From positions 90,928 to 154,927 of the forward strand of contig CAMAXX010000003.1 in the NCBI GenBank assembly GCA_945862435.1: a DNA stretch of 64,000 nt, read 5' to 3'. This DNA is from Pseudorhodobacter antarcticus (GTDB taxonomy: Bacteria; Pseudomonadota; Alphaproteobacteria; Rhodobacterales; Rhodobacteraceae). Position numbers and translations under genes: made by a program. Below are positions 28,231-38,418 of the stretch, piece by piece (position 1 is the stretch's first letter; each line of letters opens with the position of its first letter). The notes under the pieces are model-generated. The model saw nothing but the letters and a program-made list of their open reading frames with translations. It was not told where the DNA came from and ran no database searches.

Positions 28231-31200
28231 TCAAGACACAGCGGCGCGGGCAAATGCCTGCTTCATTATATCGTGATCCAGCGGCATTAACGTGGCGGTT
28301 CTTGTCCACAGAATAGCGATATCAATGCTATGGTTTGGGTAAATTTGCTGCAAGGCCCCCAGATACGCGCCCATTTGCGCCAAAAGACCCGTCGGCACAC
28401 CGGCATGGCTGGCAGGCACAATGCTATTGGTTTTGAAATCTATCGCCATCACGCGGTTTTCGGTGACAATCAGGCGGTCGATGACCCCCAGCAGTCGGCC
28501 CTTGTCCATAGGCGCTGTCAGGGTCACTTCGGGCAGGCCTTGGGCAAAAACATCGGCCAAATGCGGGGCGTTTAGAACAGACAGCGCCTCGGCATAGGCG
28601 GCGGCATCAGGGGCAAGGCGCGCGGCAACATCGGGCCAATCGCTTTGCGGCAGGCCCGGTAGATGTTCGAGCAGCAAATGGACAGCAGTGCCATAGTCTA
28701 AGGCATCAGGATCCCCCTGTGTATCGCCCGCGACAGTTTTGGCGCCAGTGAGCCGCGATGGCGCAAAGGGCAGGGCATCGCGGGCTATAGTGGCAACTTT
28801 GCTTTGCGCCCAGTCGGGCAGGATGGGGGGCGTTTCTTCGGCACTACTTTCCGCTGCGCCCAACTGTGGCCACTGCCCAAACTCGTGCCGCAATACCTTG
28901 CCGGAAATGGCGGCGCTGCCGGCGGCGTCCATCCCCTGCCGCACCAAATTATGCCATGTTTCTGGTTTGCTAACTTTGCCCGCCGCCGCCACAATCAACC
29001 AAGATTGTGCCCGCGTCAGCGCTACATACAAAAGACGCAGGCGTTCATCTTCGCTGGCCTGCGCATTGCGCGCGGTTGCATCCGCAATCTGCGCTGGGCT
29101 GTCATCGGCATTGGTGCGCCATGCCAGCCCGCCCTTTAGGGCGATAATCTCGCCCTTCTCACGCGGTTGTCGATCGGCGCAATCGGGCAAAATCACAATC
29201 GGCGCTTCCAGCCCCTTGGCGCCATGCACTGTCATAACGCGTATTTGGTCGCCCGCCGTATCCATCTGCCGTTTGACGGTAACATCGTCGCCTTCTAGCC
29301 ATAGCAAAAACCCCGTCAGCGAGGGGATCTGCCCCACTTCAAACGCCAGCGCCTGCGACAGCAGTTCGTCGATGCCTTCCTCCGCCTCGGCCCCCAGCCG
29401 CGCAATCAGGCGGCGGCGGCCATCAAAGCGGGTTAGCAGACGTTCCAGCAAATCGTAGGGCCGCAAATAATCGGATTGGTTGCGCAGATCTGTTAGAACA
29501 TCAAGAATTTGGATATGGTGACTGCCGCGCAGTTGTTCCCACAAATAGCCGCGCGTGCCTGCCGCCAAATCAAACAACTGCGCCTCTGACAGGCCCAAAA
29601 GGGGCGAGCGTAGCGCTGCCGCCAGTGATAAATCATCTTCGGGCGTGGCCAAAAACGCCAGCAAAGCGGTTAAATCGCGCACTGCCATTTCGCCGCCAAG
29701 GCGAAGGCGGTCTGCCCCCGCAATCGGCAAATCCAGCTTTTTGCAGGCGCGGATGATGTGGTGAAAAATCGCACTGCGCCGCTGCACCAGCACCAAAACA
29801 TCCCCCGCACGGGCGGCACGAATGCCCGATTTGGTGGGAATAATGGTGCCTTTGGACAAAATGGCGCGGATTGCCTCGGCCACCTTTTGCGCCAGCTTCC
29901 ATTGGGCCGAAGCGTTTGTCACGCGAGGCGTGGTATCGGTGGGATCAATCGGGTCTGGCTTTTCCACTTCCTCTTCGACCGACCATAAATCAACACGGCC
30001 CGCCATGTCGCTGTGATGTGCCAAATGGTTCACAATTGGGCCCATCGCAGCGGGATAGCGGGTGCTAAAGATGTTATCGACCACCCGCAAAATGGCAGGC
30101 GAGGATCGGAACGAATACTGCAATTCGGCAGGGATCAGCGGCAGGCCAACTGCGTCGAACTTTTCTTTAAACAAGCGCTGCTTTTCGTCAAAAACCGCAG
30201 TATCGGCCCCTTGAAAGGAATAGATCGATTGCTTTTTATCGCCCACAACAAACAGCGTGCGGGGCCGCATTTGCGCACCCTCTCCAGTGGTAAATTCTGC
30301 GGCCAGAAGTTCAATCACCTGCCATTGCCGCGGGCTGGTATCTTGGGCCTCGTCCACCAGAATATGATCGATCCCGCCATCAAGGCGGAACAAAACCCAA
30401 GCGGCAACCGATCGATCCGTTAGCAAATGGATCGCGCGGCTGATCAGATCGTCAAAATCCAGCAACCCGCGCGCCGCCTTGGCGCGGGCATAAAGCGGCA
30501 AGAATTCCCCTGCAAAGGCGTGCAAGGCGGCGGTCTTTTGCGCGGCGAACAGGGCAATGCGCTGGGGGCGGGCGGTCTCGACCCGTCGCATTAAATCTTC
30601 CATCTGCGCGCGTAGGGCAACGGGCAAGGCGTTACGCGTGTCTTTCGTTGGGAATGCATCGATTTTTGCGGTGAAGGGGCCATTCGTCTTGGCGTCTTTT
30701 CCATAAAGGAAAACTTTCTCTAACTTGGACATTAGTGACGTACTTCGTGCATCAAAATCCAAATTTTCTAGCGCTTTTGCTGCCTTATGGTCATTGCTCT
30801 CTGTGCCCTGCTTCGCTTTTGCGGCCCACAAATATGGAACAAGCGCGTCCACAATCCGCTCACCATCGCCCATCAGAACTTGGTCAACCAGCCCTGCCTC
30901 GGTCTCGTTCCCGCTTAGGCCGAACAGCTCTTTGGCCTGCGCCAAAGTTAAGGGCCGCGCAAAGCCATCAGCCTGCCCCGCAACAGATGCCATCAGCCCA
31001 TGAAAATCACTGCCCGAATGATAGCGCGCAACATCACGCACAATATCGGGCGCAAGGGTTTGCGCCATTTCTTCGATGATATCTTCGCGCAGCAGTTTGG
31101 CGGCGCGGTCATCCATTTCCTGAAACGCGGGCGATACCCCCGCCTCAAGCGGAAAGCGGCGCAGCAGCGTGGCGCAAAAGCTGTGAATGGTTTGAATACG

Positions 31201-31557
31201 CAACCCGCCCGGGCTTTCAATGGCGCGCGCGAACAACTGGCGCGCATGGGCCAGATCGGCAGCCGCCAGCGGCGCGCCATCGCCATGGCCCAAATCTGTC
31301 AGCGCCGCGCGCAGGGCGGGCTCTGGCATCATCGCCCAAGCGCCCAAACGTTCAAAAAGGCGGTTCTGCATCTCGGTCGCGGCGGCTTTGGTATAGGTCA
31401 GGCAAAGAATATACTGGGGCGAGACACCCGATAACAGCAGCCTTGCCACACGGTCGATCAGAACTTTGGTTTTGCCAGACCCCGCATTGGCCGACAGCCA
31501 CGTGCTGATGGCGGGGTCGGCGGCGCGGTGCTGGGCTAGGGTTGCGTCATCAATCAT
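28231..31557 (-). CDS. addA: Double-strand break repair helicase-nuclease AddA
   Basis: UvrD-type helicase and nuclease subunit of AddAB, which resects double-strand breaks for RecA loading. It has 1108 residues. Walker A is SANAGSGKTKVLIDR near residue 25, Walker B LVDEAQDTSPRQW, later helicase motifs TVHGAKGLEAP and LLYVALTRAQ, and a C-terminal RecB-type nuclease core VMAIDFKTN. I chose ATG 31557 because AGGAGG lies six bases before it; this start overlaps the addB end by eight bases. Confidence 0.96.
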   Translation of the reverse strand: MIDDATLAQHRAADPAISTWLSANAGSGKTKVLIDRVARLLLSGVSPQYILCLTYTKAAATEMQNRLFERLGAWAMMPEPALRAALTDLGHGDGAPLAAADLAHARQLFARAIESPGGLRIQTIHSFCATLLRRFPLEAGVSPAFQEMDDRAAKLLREDIIEEMAQTLAPDIVRDVARYHSGSDFHGLMASVAGQADGFARPLTLAQAKELFGLSGNETEAGLVDQVLMGDGERIVDALVPYLWAAKAKQGTESNDHKAAKALENLDFDARSTSLMSKLEKVFLYGKDAKTNGPFTAKIDAFPTKDTRNALPVALRAQMEDLMRRVETARPQRIALFAAQKTAALHAFAGEFLPLYARAKAARGLLDFDDLISRAIHLLTDRSVAAWVLFRLDGGIDHILVDEAQDTSPRQWQVIELLAAEFTTGEGAQMRPRTLFVVGDKKQSIYSFQGADTAVFDEKQRLFKEKFDAVGLPLIPAELQYSFRSSPAILRVVDNIFSTRYPAAMGPIVNHLAHHSDMAGRVDLWSVEEEVEKPDPIDPTDTTPRVTNASAQWKLAQKVAEAIRAILSKGTIIPTKSGIRAARAGDVLVLVQRRSAIFHHIIRACKKLDLPIAGADRLRLGGEMAVRDLTALLAFLATPEDDLSLAAALRSPLLGLSEAQLFDLAAGTRGYLWEQLRGSHHIQILDVLTDLRNQSDYLRPYDLLERLLTRFDGRRRLIARLGAEAEEGIDELLSQALAFEVGQIPSLTGFLLWLEGDDVTVKRQMDTAGDQIRVMTVHGAKGLEAPIVILPDCADRQPREKGEIIALKGGLAWRTNADDSPAQIADATARNAQASEDERLRLLYVALTRAQSWLIVAAAGKVSKPETWHNLVRQGMDAAGSAAISGKVLRHEFGQWPQLGAAESSAEETPPILPDWAQSKVATIARDALPFAPSRLTGAKTVAGDTQGDPDALDYGTAVHLLLEHLPGLPQSDWPDVAARLAPDAAAYAEALSVLNAPHLADVFAQGLPEVTLTAPMDKGRLLGVIDRLIVTENRVMAIDFKTNSIVPASHAGVPTGLLAQMGAYLGALQQIYPNHSIDIAILWTRTATLMPLDHDIMKQAFARAAVS

Positions 31558-34498
31558 CGCCGCCCTCCTGCCCAACGGGAATTGTCACCGCAAAATCGCT
31601 GGTTTGCCATTCGCCATACCGCATCAAATGATCGTAATCGCCATCGAAGCCCGCGCGAAAATCGGCCCGCCGTGCGGCGTAGGCGGCGTCAGGGCGCATA
31701 TACGCCGCGACCAGATCGTGCAAAATCTGCGCCTCACTGGCCAGATCGGCTGCGCTTAGATCGGTTTCAATCGCCTTATTGCCACGCGCCAAAGAAATGT
31801 AGCTGATCTTGGCCACTTCCGCGCGCCCAAGCGCGGTAAAGCCACCATTTTCGGCCATGACGGCGGCGAACAGCAATTGCTTACGATGCTGGGCCTGTTC
31901 GTCTTTTGACGGGGGGGCGCCTGTTTTATAGTCTATCAAATGCAAGCGCCCATCGGGCAAACGGTCAATTCTATCGGGCGTGCCTGTTAGGGTGAAATTT
32001 AAATCAGGCAGGGCAAAGCGGCCTTTCTTTTCCACGGCCAGCGTTGCGCCTTCGTGTTTTTGATCTTGGTCCAAAAAGAAATCGGCAGCATGCATCAACT
32101 TGGCCAGCCAGAGCGCGCGGGTGGCTGGAAACGGGATTTCTTGGCCAAAAACCTGCTCGGCGATGTCTGTTAAACGCGCTCGGGCGGCGTCGCGGGTTTC
32201 AGTCGCGGGACGGGTTTTGACGAATGTTTCCAAAATCTGATGCACCACCATACCGCGGTCGCGTGCATCTGCCTGCGCGCGAAGGGGGCCTAGCGGTTGC
32301 AGGCCAAGGATATAGCGCGCGTACACGTGATAGGGGTTGATGATAAGCTGCTCCATCGCCGTTACGGGCAATTCGCGGGGCCGCGCTGCAAGTGGGGGCA
32401 CGGGCGCTGGGCGGGGGCTGGGCTTCAGGGCGGGATCGGCGCGCATTTCGGCGCTGGGAAGATCTAGCGCGCGCGACATCGCCAGCCATTGGTCCCCCCG
32501 TTGCTGCATAGCCTCAAGCGCTGCAGGCCCATTTTTCTGGGGCAGACCTTGCATCAAATTGGTAAGGCGGTTCAGCCAGCGCGAGGGGATCGTTTCGCTT
32601 TCAGCATTGCGCGTGGCGCGGCTAAGCACCACTTGCGGCGCACCAATTGCTTGCTGAAAATCATGCGCTGCAAGGCCGATTTGGCGGTCGGGCAGCAAAA
32701 GCCCCGCCTTTTTACGCATTATCCGGTTTAGCCAAGGGTCAGGCTCGGGCGGCTTGGGCCAAATCGAATCGTTCAGCCCGCCCAAAATCACAAGATCACA
32801 GCCCTGCACCCGCGCCTCGATCGTGCCCCAAATCAGAATGTTTGGATGGGCAATCAGCGGCTCGCGCAGCTGGCGCGATTGGATCAGCGTGTCGAAAAGC
32901 TGGCGATAATCTTGCGCGGACATCTCGCCGCCTGCATCAGCCTCGGCTGTCAGCTCGTCAACCAAAGCGCGGGCAGCAATTCCTGCGGCCTCGGCCCATA
33001 GCGCAGAATGTGGGCCGCCCGCGATAGATTCCGCCAGTGCGATATGCGCGGCTATGTGATAGGCCAAGGGCTGTGGTGTGTTATCGCAGCGGGCCGAAAA
33101 CAGAGGCGCAAGCAGGGCAGCCCAGTCAGTCGCGCCCGTAATCGCGCGCGCGGCGGCCCATCCGCTGAGCATGGCAAAATCTGGAAAGGCAGGGCCATTG
33201 CGGCGCAGGTGCAATTCCAATTCGCGCGTCAAAAGCAGGTGTTTGCCACGGCCTTCTACCGAAGCTGTCAGCGGGTGCTTTAGCAGATCGATCAGGCGGT
33301 CAATTGTCAGCGGCTGGCAGGGCAGCGCCGCAATTTGCCGCAAAAACCGCCCCACTGCCGACAGGGCCAAGGGCCGCCCGCCCGAATCGTCGGGCACCAA
33401 TGCCCAACGATCAAGCGCAGCAGTCACTTGCCGCGATAGCCCGCGATCTGGCGTGATGAGCGCAGCCTTGACCCCATCTTCGGCGGCCTTGCGCAAGATC
33501 AGCGCAATCGCCAACGCCTCGGCCCGTGGTGAGGGGGCCTGCAGCAGCGTCAGCCCCGCCGTGGCCTGCACCAAATCAGGCAGGGCAGGCCCATCACGCA
33601 GCCATTGGTCAGTAACGGGGGCGGGGCGCAGGGCAAGTGACACCAAAGCATTGCGCATCGGCGCGGGAGCCGTTGTTTCGGCCCAAGGCTGCACATCGCC
33701 TGGGGCAAAGCCGATCTGATCCATCAGGTGGCGAAAGCGGAATTGCGGATGATCTTCGCTGGTCAGCGCGTCATCCATATGCCGCCATACGGCTTCGGGC
33801 AAATCAAAATCATAGCCAGGCAGAATGATCGCGCCTTGCGGCAGGGCTGATATGGCTTGCATAAATTCGGCCGTGGCTTTGCGCGAACCTGTTGTGCCTG
33901 CGATGATAACGGGGTCATGCGGCGGGTCGGCCTGCCACAGGGCAGACAGAGCCGAAACGGCTGCGCGCCGCCGCGCCTCTGGCCCATCGCCCGCCGCAAA
34001 CAGCGGGGCTACGATGCGCAGAAAATCTTGCGTGCGCGCCCAATGGGCGGAGTGTTCCGAAACATCTAACGCGGAAATTGCCTGCGGCGACACCCCCTCG
34101 CTTTGCATTTCATCCAGCAGGCGCGTGAGGCTGACGGCAAGGTCAAATGTGGCCGAACGCGGGGCGAGATCGGGCTGTGCCTGCAATAAAGCGGCGATCA
34201 GGGTCGATATTTCCAGTTGCCTGCGCAGGGGCGAAACGGCGGTGCTGCGTACCAACCTCGGGTCTTGATCCACCTGCGTTAGCAGCCGCAAACGGGGCAG
34301 AAACTGCGCGCCTTGATTGGTGAAAATCTGCGCGACGCGGGCCTGCATCCGGTTTGTATTCAGATACAAAGTAACGCGGGTCATCGCCTCGGGCGGGGCG
34401 CTTGCCATCCGTGCGTGCAATCCTGCCACCACAAGTTTGGGAAAATCGCAGCCTGGGGGCAGGGCGAAAATGCGGGGGGATGTTGTGGCCTTAAACAC
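31550..34498 (-). CDS. addB: Double-strand break repair protein AddB
   Basis: Partner subunit of AddAB, 982 residues, of the alphaproteobacterial AddB type. The N-terminus reads RIFALPPGCDFPKLVVAGLHARM, a family hallmark. The C-terminal nuclease core is LHLIDYKTGAPPSKDEQ followed by QLLFAAVMAE. I chose GTG 34498 over the upstream ATG because the protein then begins just before this hallmark and a GGAAAGG element precedes it. It overlaps the murU end by eight bases and addA by eight bases, so the genes are translationally coupled. Confidence 0.93.
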   Translation of the reverse strand: MFKATTSPRIFALPPGCDFPKLVVAGLHARMASAPPEAMTRVTLYLNTNRMQARVAQIFTNQGAQFLPRLRLLTQVDQDPRLVRSTAVSPLRRQLEISTLIAALLQAQPDLAPRSATFDLAVSLTRLLDEMQSEGVSPQAISALDVSEHSAHWARTQDFLRIVAPLFAAGDGPEARRRAAVSALSALWQADPPHDPVIIAGTTGSRKATAEFMQAISALPQGAIILPGYDFDLPEAVWRHMDDALTSEDHPQFRFRHLMDQIGFAPGDVQPWAETTAPAPMRNALVSLALRPAPVTDQWLRDGPALPDLVQATAGLTLLQAPSPRAEALAIALILRKAAEDGVKAALITPDRGLSRQVTAALDRWALVPDDSGGRPLALSAVGRFLRQIAALPCQPLTIDRLIDLLKHPLTASVEGRGKHLLLTRELELHLRRNGPAFPDFAMLSGWAAARAITGATDWAALLAPLFSARCDNTPQPLAYHIAAHIALAESIAGGPHSALWAEAAGIAARALVDELTAEADAGGEMSAQDYRQLFDTLIQSRQLREPLIAHPNILIWGTIEARVQGCDLVILGGLNDSIWPKPPEPDPWLNRIMRKKAGLLLPDRQIGLAAHDFQQAIGAPQVVLSRATRNAESETIPSRWLNRLTNLMQGLPQKNGPAALEAMQQRGDQWLAMSRALDLPSAEMRADPALKPSPRPAPVPPLAARPRELPVTAMEQLIINPYHVYARYILGLQPLGPLRAQADARDRGMVVHQILETFVKTRPATETRDAARARLTDIAEQVFGQEIPFPATRALWLAKLMHAADFFLDQDQKHEGATLAVEKKGRFALPDLNFTLTGTPDRIDRLPDGRLHLIDYKTGAPPSKDEQAQHRKQLLFAAVMAENGGFTALGRAEVAKISYISLARGNKAIETDLSAADLASEAQILHDLVAAYMRPDAAYAARRADFRAGFDGDYDHLMRYGEWQTSDFAVTIPVGQEGGDD

Positions 34499-35177
34499 GC
34501 AGCAACCTTTCCGCAATCGCAATACCATCAGGGCTGCCGACATCGCACCAACCGCCATCGTGGAAGGTGCCGAATAAACGGCCCTTGGCGATCAGCTTGT
34601 CCCAGATCAGCCCTAAAGAAAAGGCATTAGACGCGACATATTGCAGCGCCTGCGGATCAATAATTTGCGCGCCCAGATAGATTGGTGCTTCGCGCCCATT
34701 GGCGCGGCTTAGGCGGCCATCTGGGGCGATCAGAAAATCACCCTTGCCGCTGTGGCCCAGCGCATTGGCGCGCTGGGCCAATAGCAAAAGTGAATCCATC
34801 TTATCGGCATCCCATGCCGCCAAAAGTTGGGTCAACGGGTTCTCGCCAGTCCAGACAGCGTCAGAATTCAGCAGCAATACGGGGCCAGCGCCCAGCAGCG
34901 GAAGGGCGGCGCGCAGACCGCCACCTGTTTCCAAAATTGTAACCCTCTCCCATGACAGGGCAATGTCTTGCCCGGCCAAATGGGCAGCAATTTGATCGCC
35001 CAAATAATGCAGGTTCACCACAATTCTGCCCACCCCTGCACTGTGCGCCACACTCAGTGCGTGATCGATCAGCGGCTTGCCCGCAACAGAGATCAGCGGT
35101 TTTGGCTCAGATTTTGTCAGCGCCCCCATGCGTGTGCCAAAACCTGCGGCAAAGATCATTAAGGGTAAGTTTGACAT
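34491..35177 (-). CDS. murU: Nucleotidyltransferase, MurNAc-1-phosphate uridylyltransferase-like
   Basis: Cytoplasmic sugar-nucleotide pyrophosphorylase of 228 residues. The signature AAGFGTRMGALT followed by PKPLISVAGKPLIDHAL is at the N-terminus and LLNSDAVW gives the metal-binding Asp. Beside an AmgK-type kinase it is most likely MurU, which makes UDP-MurNAc from MurNAc-1-phosphate in peptidoglycan recycling. It overlaps amgK by 19 bases. The symbol rests on context as well as sequence; a different hexose-1-phosphate substrate is possible. Confidence 0.85.
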   Translation of the reverse strand: MSNLPLMIFAAGFGTRMGALTKSEPKPLISVAGKPLIDHALSVAHSAGVGRIVVNLHYLGDQIAAHLAGQDIALSWERVTILETGGGLRAALPLLGAGPVLLLNSDAVWTGENPLTQLLAAWDADKMDSLLLLAQRANALGHSGKGDFLIAPDGRLSRANGREAPIYLGAQIIDPQALQYVASNAFSLGLIWDKLIAKGRLFGTFHDGGWCDVGSPDGIAIAERLLRV

Positions 35178-36166
35178 TTCGACCTTAGATGTTGCAGGGC
35201 GGCGGGTGTTGGCTGCGGTAGATCGCGGGCACAGATTTTTGCCAAATCATACAGCGCGGGATGGGCAAGGTTTTGCTGTAAATGCTGCCAAACGCGCGGG
35301 ATAAGCGGCAGATACTGCGGCTTGCCCTGATGGGTGGAAAGCTGGGCGAATATCCCCAAAATCCGCAAGGCGCGCTGCGCGCCAAATGTAGCAAACGCGG
35401 CCGAAAATTCTGTCTCTAACTGGTCAGTTAGAGACAGAAAACGGCCCGTCATCGCCGTCTGCGTTTCAGGCGAAACTTCGCGCCGCGCGTCTTGCAGCAA
35501 GGAAACCAGATCATAGCAAGGTTGCCCCATTTGGGCGAGTTGAAAGTCCAGCAGCCCCACTTGGGCTAGGCCCTTGCGGGCAGTCAGGTGCATTAAGTTT
35601 TCGGCATGATAATCGCGTAGGATCAAAACGCGAGGGCCATCGGCGTGGCGGGCAATCGCGTTAGCTAAGGCTGTGTGCAGATCATCGGCCTTGGACATTT
35701 GCCCCATAATGCCCCCGGCATACCGCGTCAGCGATAGCATCGCCGCATCTGCCCAATCCGTGGCGGAAAGGCTCGGCAGGCCATGCGGCGCGGGATGGCT
35801 TTGCAGATGTTGCAGCACATCTACTGCTGGAGTATAAAGGCCGATTTCGCGGTTTGGCGTGGCCTGCAAAATTCGCGCGAAAACGCCATCGCCGAAATCT
35901 TCCAGCAGTAAAAGCCCTTGTGCCAAATCTTGCGCGATGCAGCGCGGCGCGGACAGGCCCAGCGCAGAAAGGTGGCTAGCGATCATCACAAACTGCGCAG
36001 GGTCATCCGCCCCGCCCAGCGGCGCGCGCATTAACACCGCGCTTTTGTTGCCCAGCGTTAGGCGCATATAGCTGCGTGCCGATGCATCGCCCGCAAGCGG
36101 CGCGCTTGAGGCGGTGGCCCAACCAACCCTTTCCAAAAACGCGCGCAGTGCAACGCTGTGTGTCAT
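35159..36166 (-). CDS. amgK: Aminoglycoside-phosphotransferase-fold sugar kinase, AmgK-like
   Basis: Kinase of 335 residues expected to phosphorylate MurNAc/GlcNAc at the anomeric position in the AmgK-MurU recycling route. Visible kinase parts are LLLEDFGDGVFAR, the catalytic loop LRDYHAENLMHL and the metal-binding GLLDFQLAQMGQPCYDL. I chose ATG 36166 because it overlaps the tsaE stop in an ATGA junction and matches the family start (LRAFLERVGW). The order tsaE-amgK-murU is typical of alphaproteobacteria. Confidence 0.88.
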   Translation of the reverse strand: MTHSVALRAFLERVGWATASSAPLAGDASARSYMRLTLGNKSAVLMRAPLGGADDPAQFVMIASHLSALGLSAPRCIAQDLAQGLLLLEDFGDGVFARILQATPNREIGLYTPAVDVLQHLQSHPAPHGLPSLSATDWADAAMLSLTRYAGGIMGQMSKADDLHTALANAIARHADGPRVLILRDYHAENLMHLTARKGLAQVGLLDFQLAQMGQPCYDLVSLLQDARREVSPETQTAMTGRFLSLTDQLETEFSAAFATFGAQRALRILGIFAQLSTHQGKPQYLPLIPRVWQHLQQNLAHPALYDLAKICARDLPQPTPAALQHLRSKCQTYP

Positions 36167-36648
36167 TGGGAGAAGGCCGATTTCAGCGCAGAAATCAGCG
36201 CAGAAGAGGCCCCGGAAAGATGGGCCATGCGCCCTTCGCCTGCCATGGCCAGCGACAGGGCAATTGCTTGGGGCGGGATTTGCGCCAATCGGTCTGGCCA
36301 TTCAATCAGGCACAGCGCCTTGCCCATGGCCTCTTCCAGCCCCAATTCCACCAACTCAAAGCTATGGGATAGCCGATAAAGATCGGCGTGCCAAATCTCG
36401 AACGCGGCGTCATAACACTGCACAAGGGTAAAGCTGGGTGAGGGCACTTCGGTATGTTGTCCCAAATAGGCGCGAATGACGGCGCGGGCAAAATGGCTTT
36501 TGCCCGCGCCCACGGGGCCAGACAGCAGCACCGTATCACCCGCGCCTAAGTGATCGGCGCAAATTTGCGCAAAGCGGGTAGCGCTGGCCTCATCTGGCAG
36601 TAATATCTGCACATCGGGCGCGTTAAGGATGCGAACAGGCCAAGACAT
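36163..36648 (-). CDS. tsaE: tRNA threonylcarbamoyladenosine biosynthesis ATPase TsaE
   Basis: P-loop ATPase that works with TsaD and TsaB to make t6A on ANN-decoding tRNAs. It has 161 residues with Walker A SGPVGAGKSHFARAVI, the conserved VPSPSFTLVQCY, the HADLYRL motif and the ELVELGLEE / IEWPDRL pair. tsaD is on the same strand about 13 kb away. It leads the tsaE-amgK-murU-addB-addA run of overlapping genes. Confidence 0.94.
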   Translation of the reverse strand: MSWPVRILNAPDVQILLPDEASATRFAQICADHLGAGDTVLLSGPVGAGKSHFARAVIRAYLGQHTEVPSPSFTLVQCYDAAFEIWHADLYRLSHSFELVELGLEEAMGKALCLIEWPDRLAQIPPQAIALSLAMAGEGRMAHLSGASSALISALKSAFSQ

Positions 36649-36690
36649 GCGGCATGTTTACCAAAGCGCCCCCCGCTGGCAAGCGGCGAT

Positions 36691-38271
36691 CTAGCGCGCC
36701 GCCGTTGCGCTGGCTGAAACATGCTCTAGACCGCTACTGCCCGTGCGCTTTGGCCCCATAGAGCGGAACGCAACCATCGTAGACCCTGCCGCCAAAGGTG
36801 CGACCGCGCAGGTCAGCAAGCGGCCATCCAACAGGCGCAGGTCTTTGCGCCACGCCTCGCGGTTGCCGATGGTGTGAATAAACTCGTCAATCTCTATCCA
36901 CAGTTGCGTGGGCGCGGTCAGGGTTTTCCAGTGCACAGTCACAGAACGAATGCTGCAATGGCCAAGGCTTCCTGCGGGGTCATGATCCCATAGGGTGCTG
37001 TAGGCGGTGTTACACCACAACAGATGCCCGCCTTGGTCAAAAACCACAATCGCGTCTTCTAGCTGATCAATTACCGATTGGCTGATTTCCAAGTCCGACC
37101 GATAGCGGCGCGAGCGTTGCATTTCGCCAGAAATATCTTCAATCATCAGGGCCAGCCCACCATTGGGGTGCGGGCGACCCGTGACGCGAAAGGTTTGGCC
37201 ATCGGGCAAGGCCCAGTTTTCTTGAAAAAGGCCCGAAGCGGCCGCACGTTCCATCTCGATGATCTGGCGGCGCCAGCTGTGGTAATCTTTGGGTTCTGGC
37301 AAAAGATTGCGGTCACGCATCGCGTCCAGCACGGCAAGCATACTGGGCCTACGCGTTAAAAAATCGGGCGGCAAACTGGTTAGCTCTACCAAGGCGGGGT
37401 TGAACATTTGCAGCTTGCGATCTTTGTCAAAAATCGCAAGCCCAATGGGCAGTTGTGCAAATGTTTTGGACAGGGTCTGCATAAATTCGCGCAGAGAGTT
37501 TTCAGCGTTCACTGCGGCATCGACGGCGGTGGCAAAGCAAAGCATGCCAGCCCCTTCAACCTGCGTGACCAAATCAAACCAAGCGGTTTTTCTTGCGCCA
37601 ATTGCGACGCTTTGCCGTTGCCCGTGCGCGGATTGCAATGTTGCAGCGCGGTCAAAAAGGCGTGGCAAAGGCCAGCTAAGCTCGCGCCGCGATGTTTGCG
37701 CTGCGCTGGCCAGCAAAACATAGGCATTATTGGCCCAAGTCACTTCGCCCGTGGCTGATTCGCGCCACATCAGCGTTGGCGCGCAGGCTATGGCGTGGCG
37801 CAATTCCTGAACCTCGGTTTCCAAGGCGCGGTGTGACATGGCCAGCGCGACACCTGGCCCATCGGCAAGATCGGGGTCGATCAGCGCGATTTTGGTCAGA
37901 CCGCCGCTCAGCTCGGCTTGCAACAGCATTGCTTTGCCGCTGTTTGTTTCTGCAATTTCGGCCAATGCGCCAAGCTTGGGTAACTGCGATAGCTTCTCGT
38001 CAATATTGTCGAAATGTTTTGCCAAAAAGTCCAACAATCTGTGCCAATCGCCCCCCCGCGTGATGGATCTGGCCAGAACAGCGCGGGCAGACGCATTGCA
38101 ATCGACCAGAACATCGCCGTCAAACAGGAAAATGGGGCCCTCGCTGCGCAAAGCAAGGCTTCCCGTTTTGGGTTTCGCGGCTTCCTTGCTGAATAGGGTC
38201 GCAAGCATTAGGCCCAATGCGGCAAAAAGTATTCCAACCCCAATCAAGTCAACTGAAGATCCAAAGCCCAT
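36691..38271 (-). CDS. PAS-domain membrane-anchored signalling protein without kinase domain
   Basis: Protein of 526 residues with one N-terminal membrane helix (VDLIGVGILFAALGLMLATLF) and several PAS-like sensor segments, for example LPIGLAIFDKDRKLQMFNPALVELT and QLEDAIVVFDQGGHLLWCNTAYSTLW. No histidine-kinase H-box or ATP-binding boxes, and no GGDEF or EAL motif, were found, so the output route is unknown. Similar kinase-less PAS proteins are found next to tsaE in related genomes, from memory. I chose ATG 38271; a TTG at 38292 would add seven residues. Confidence 0.78.
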   Translation of the reverse strand: MGFGSSVDLIGVGILFAALGLMLATLFSKEAAKPKTGSLALRSEGPIFLFDGDVLVDCNASARAVLARSITRGGDWHRLLDFLAKHFDNIDEKLSQLPKLGALAEIAETNSGKAMLLQAELSGGLTKIALIDPDLADGPGVALAMSHRALETEVQELRHAIACAPTLMWRESATGEVTWANNAYVLLASAAQTSRRELSWPLPRLFDRAATLQSAHGQRQSVAIGARKTAWFDLVTQVEGAGMLCFATAVDAAVNAENSLREFMQTLSKTFAQLPIGLAIFDKDRKLQMFNPALVELTSLPPDFLTRRPSMLAVLDAMRDRNLLPEPKDYHSWRRQIIEMERAAASGLFQENWALPDGQTFRVTGRPHPNGGLALMIEDISGEMQRSRRYRSDLEISQSVIDQLEDAIVVFDQGGHLLWCNTAYSTLWDHDPAGSLGHCSIRSVTVHWKTLTAPTQLWIEIDEFIHTIGNREAWRKDLRLLDGRLLTCAVAPLAAGSTMVAFRSMGPKRTGSSGLEHVSASATAAR

Positions 38272-38418
38272 CGCCGCACCCGTTTCGAGCAAAATTAATT
38301 AATAATCCGATTAATTCAACCTAAGGAGGTATTCACTAACAAAAGGTTAACGTTGGGGCTGGACTTTGGCTAAGCTCTTAAATTTACGCAGTTTCGCAAG
38401 CTGGCCGCAACGGTATCG

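Noticed and set aside
38295..38314. TTAA repeats resembling a CtrA site upstream of the PAS protein
   Set aside because: The spacing is eight bases instead of the seven of the consensus, and the region is simply AT-rich.
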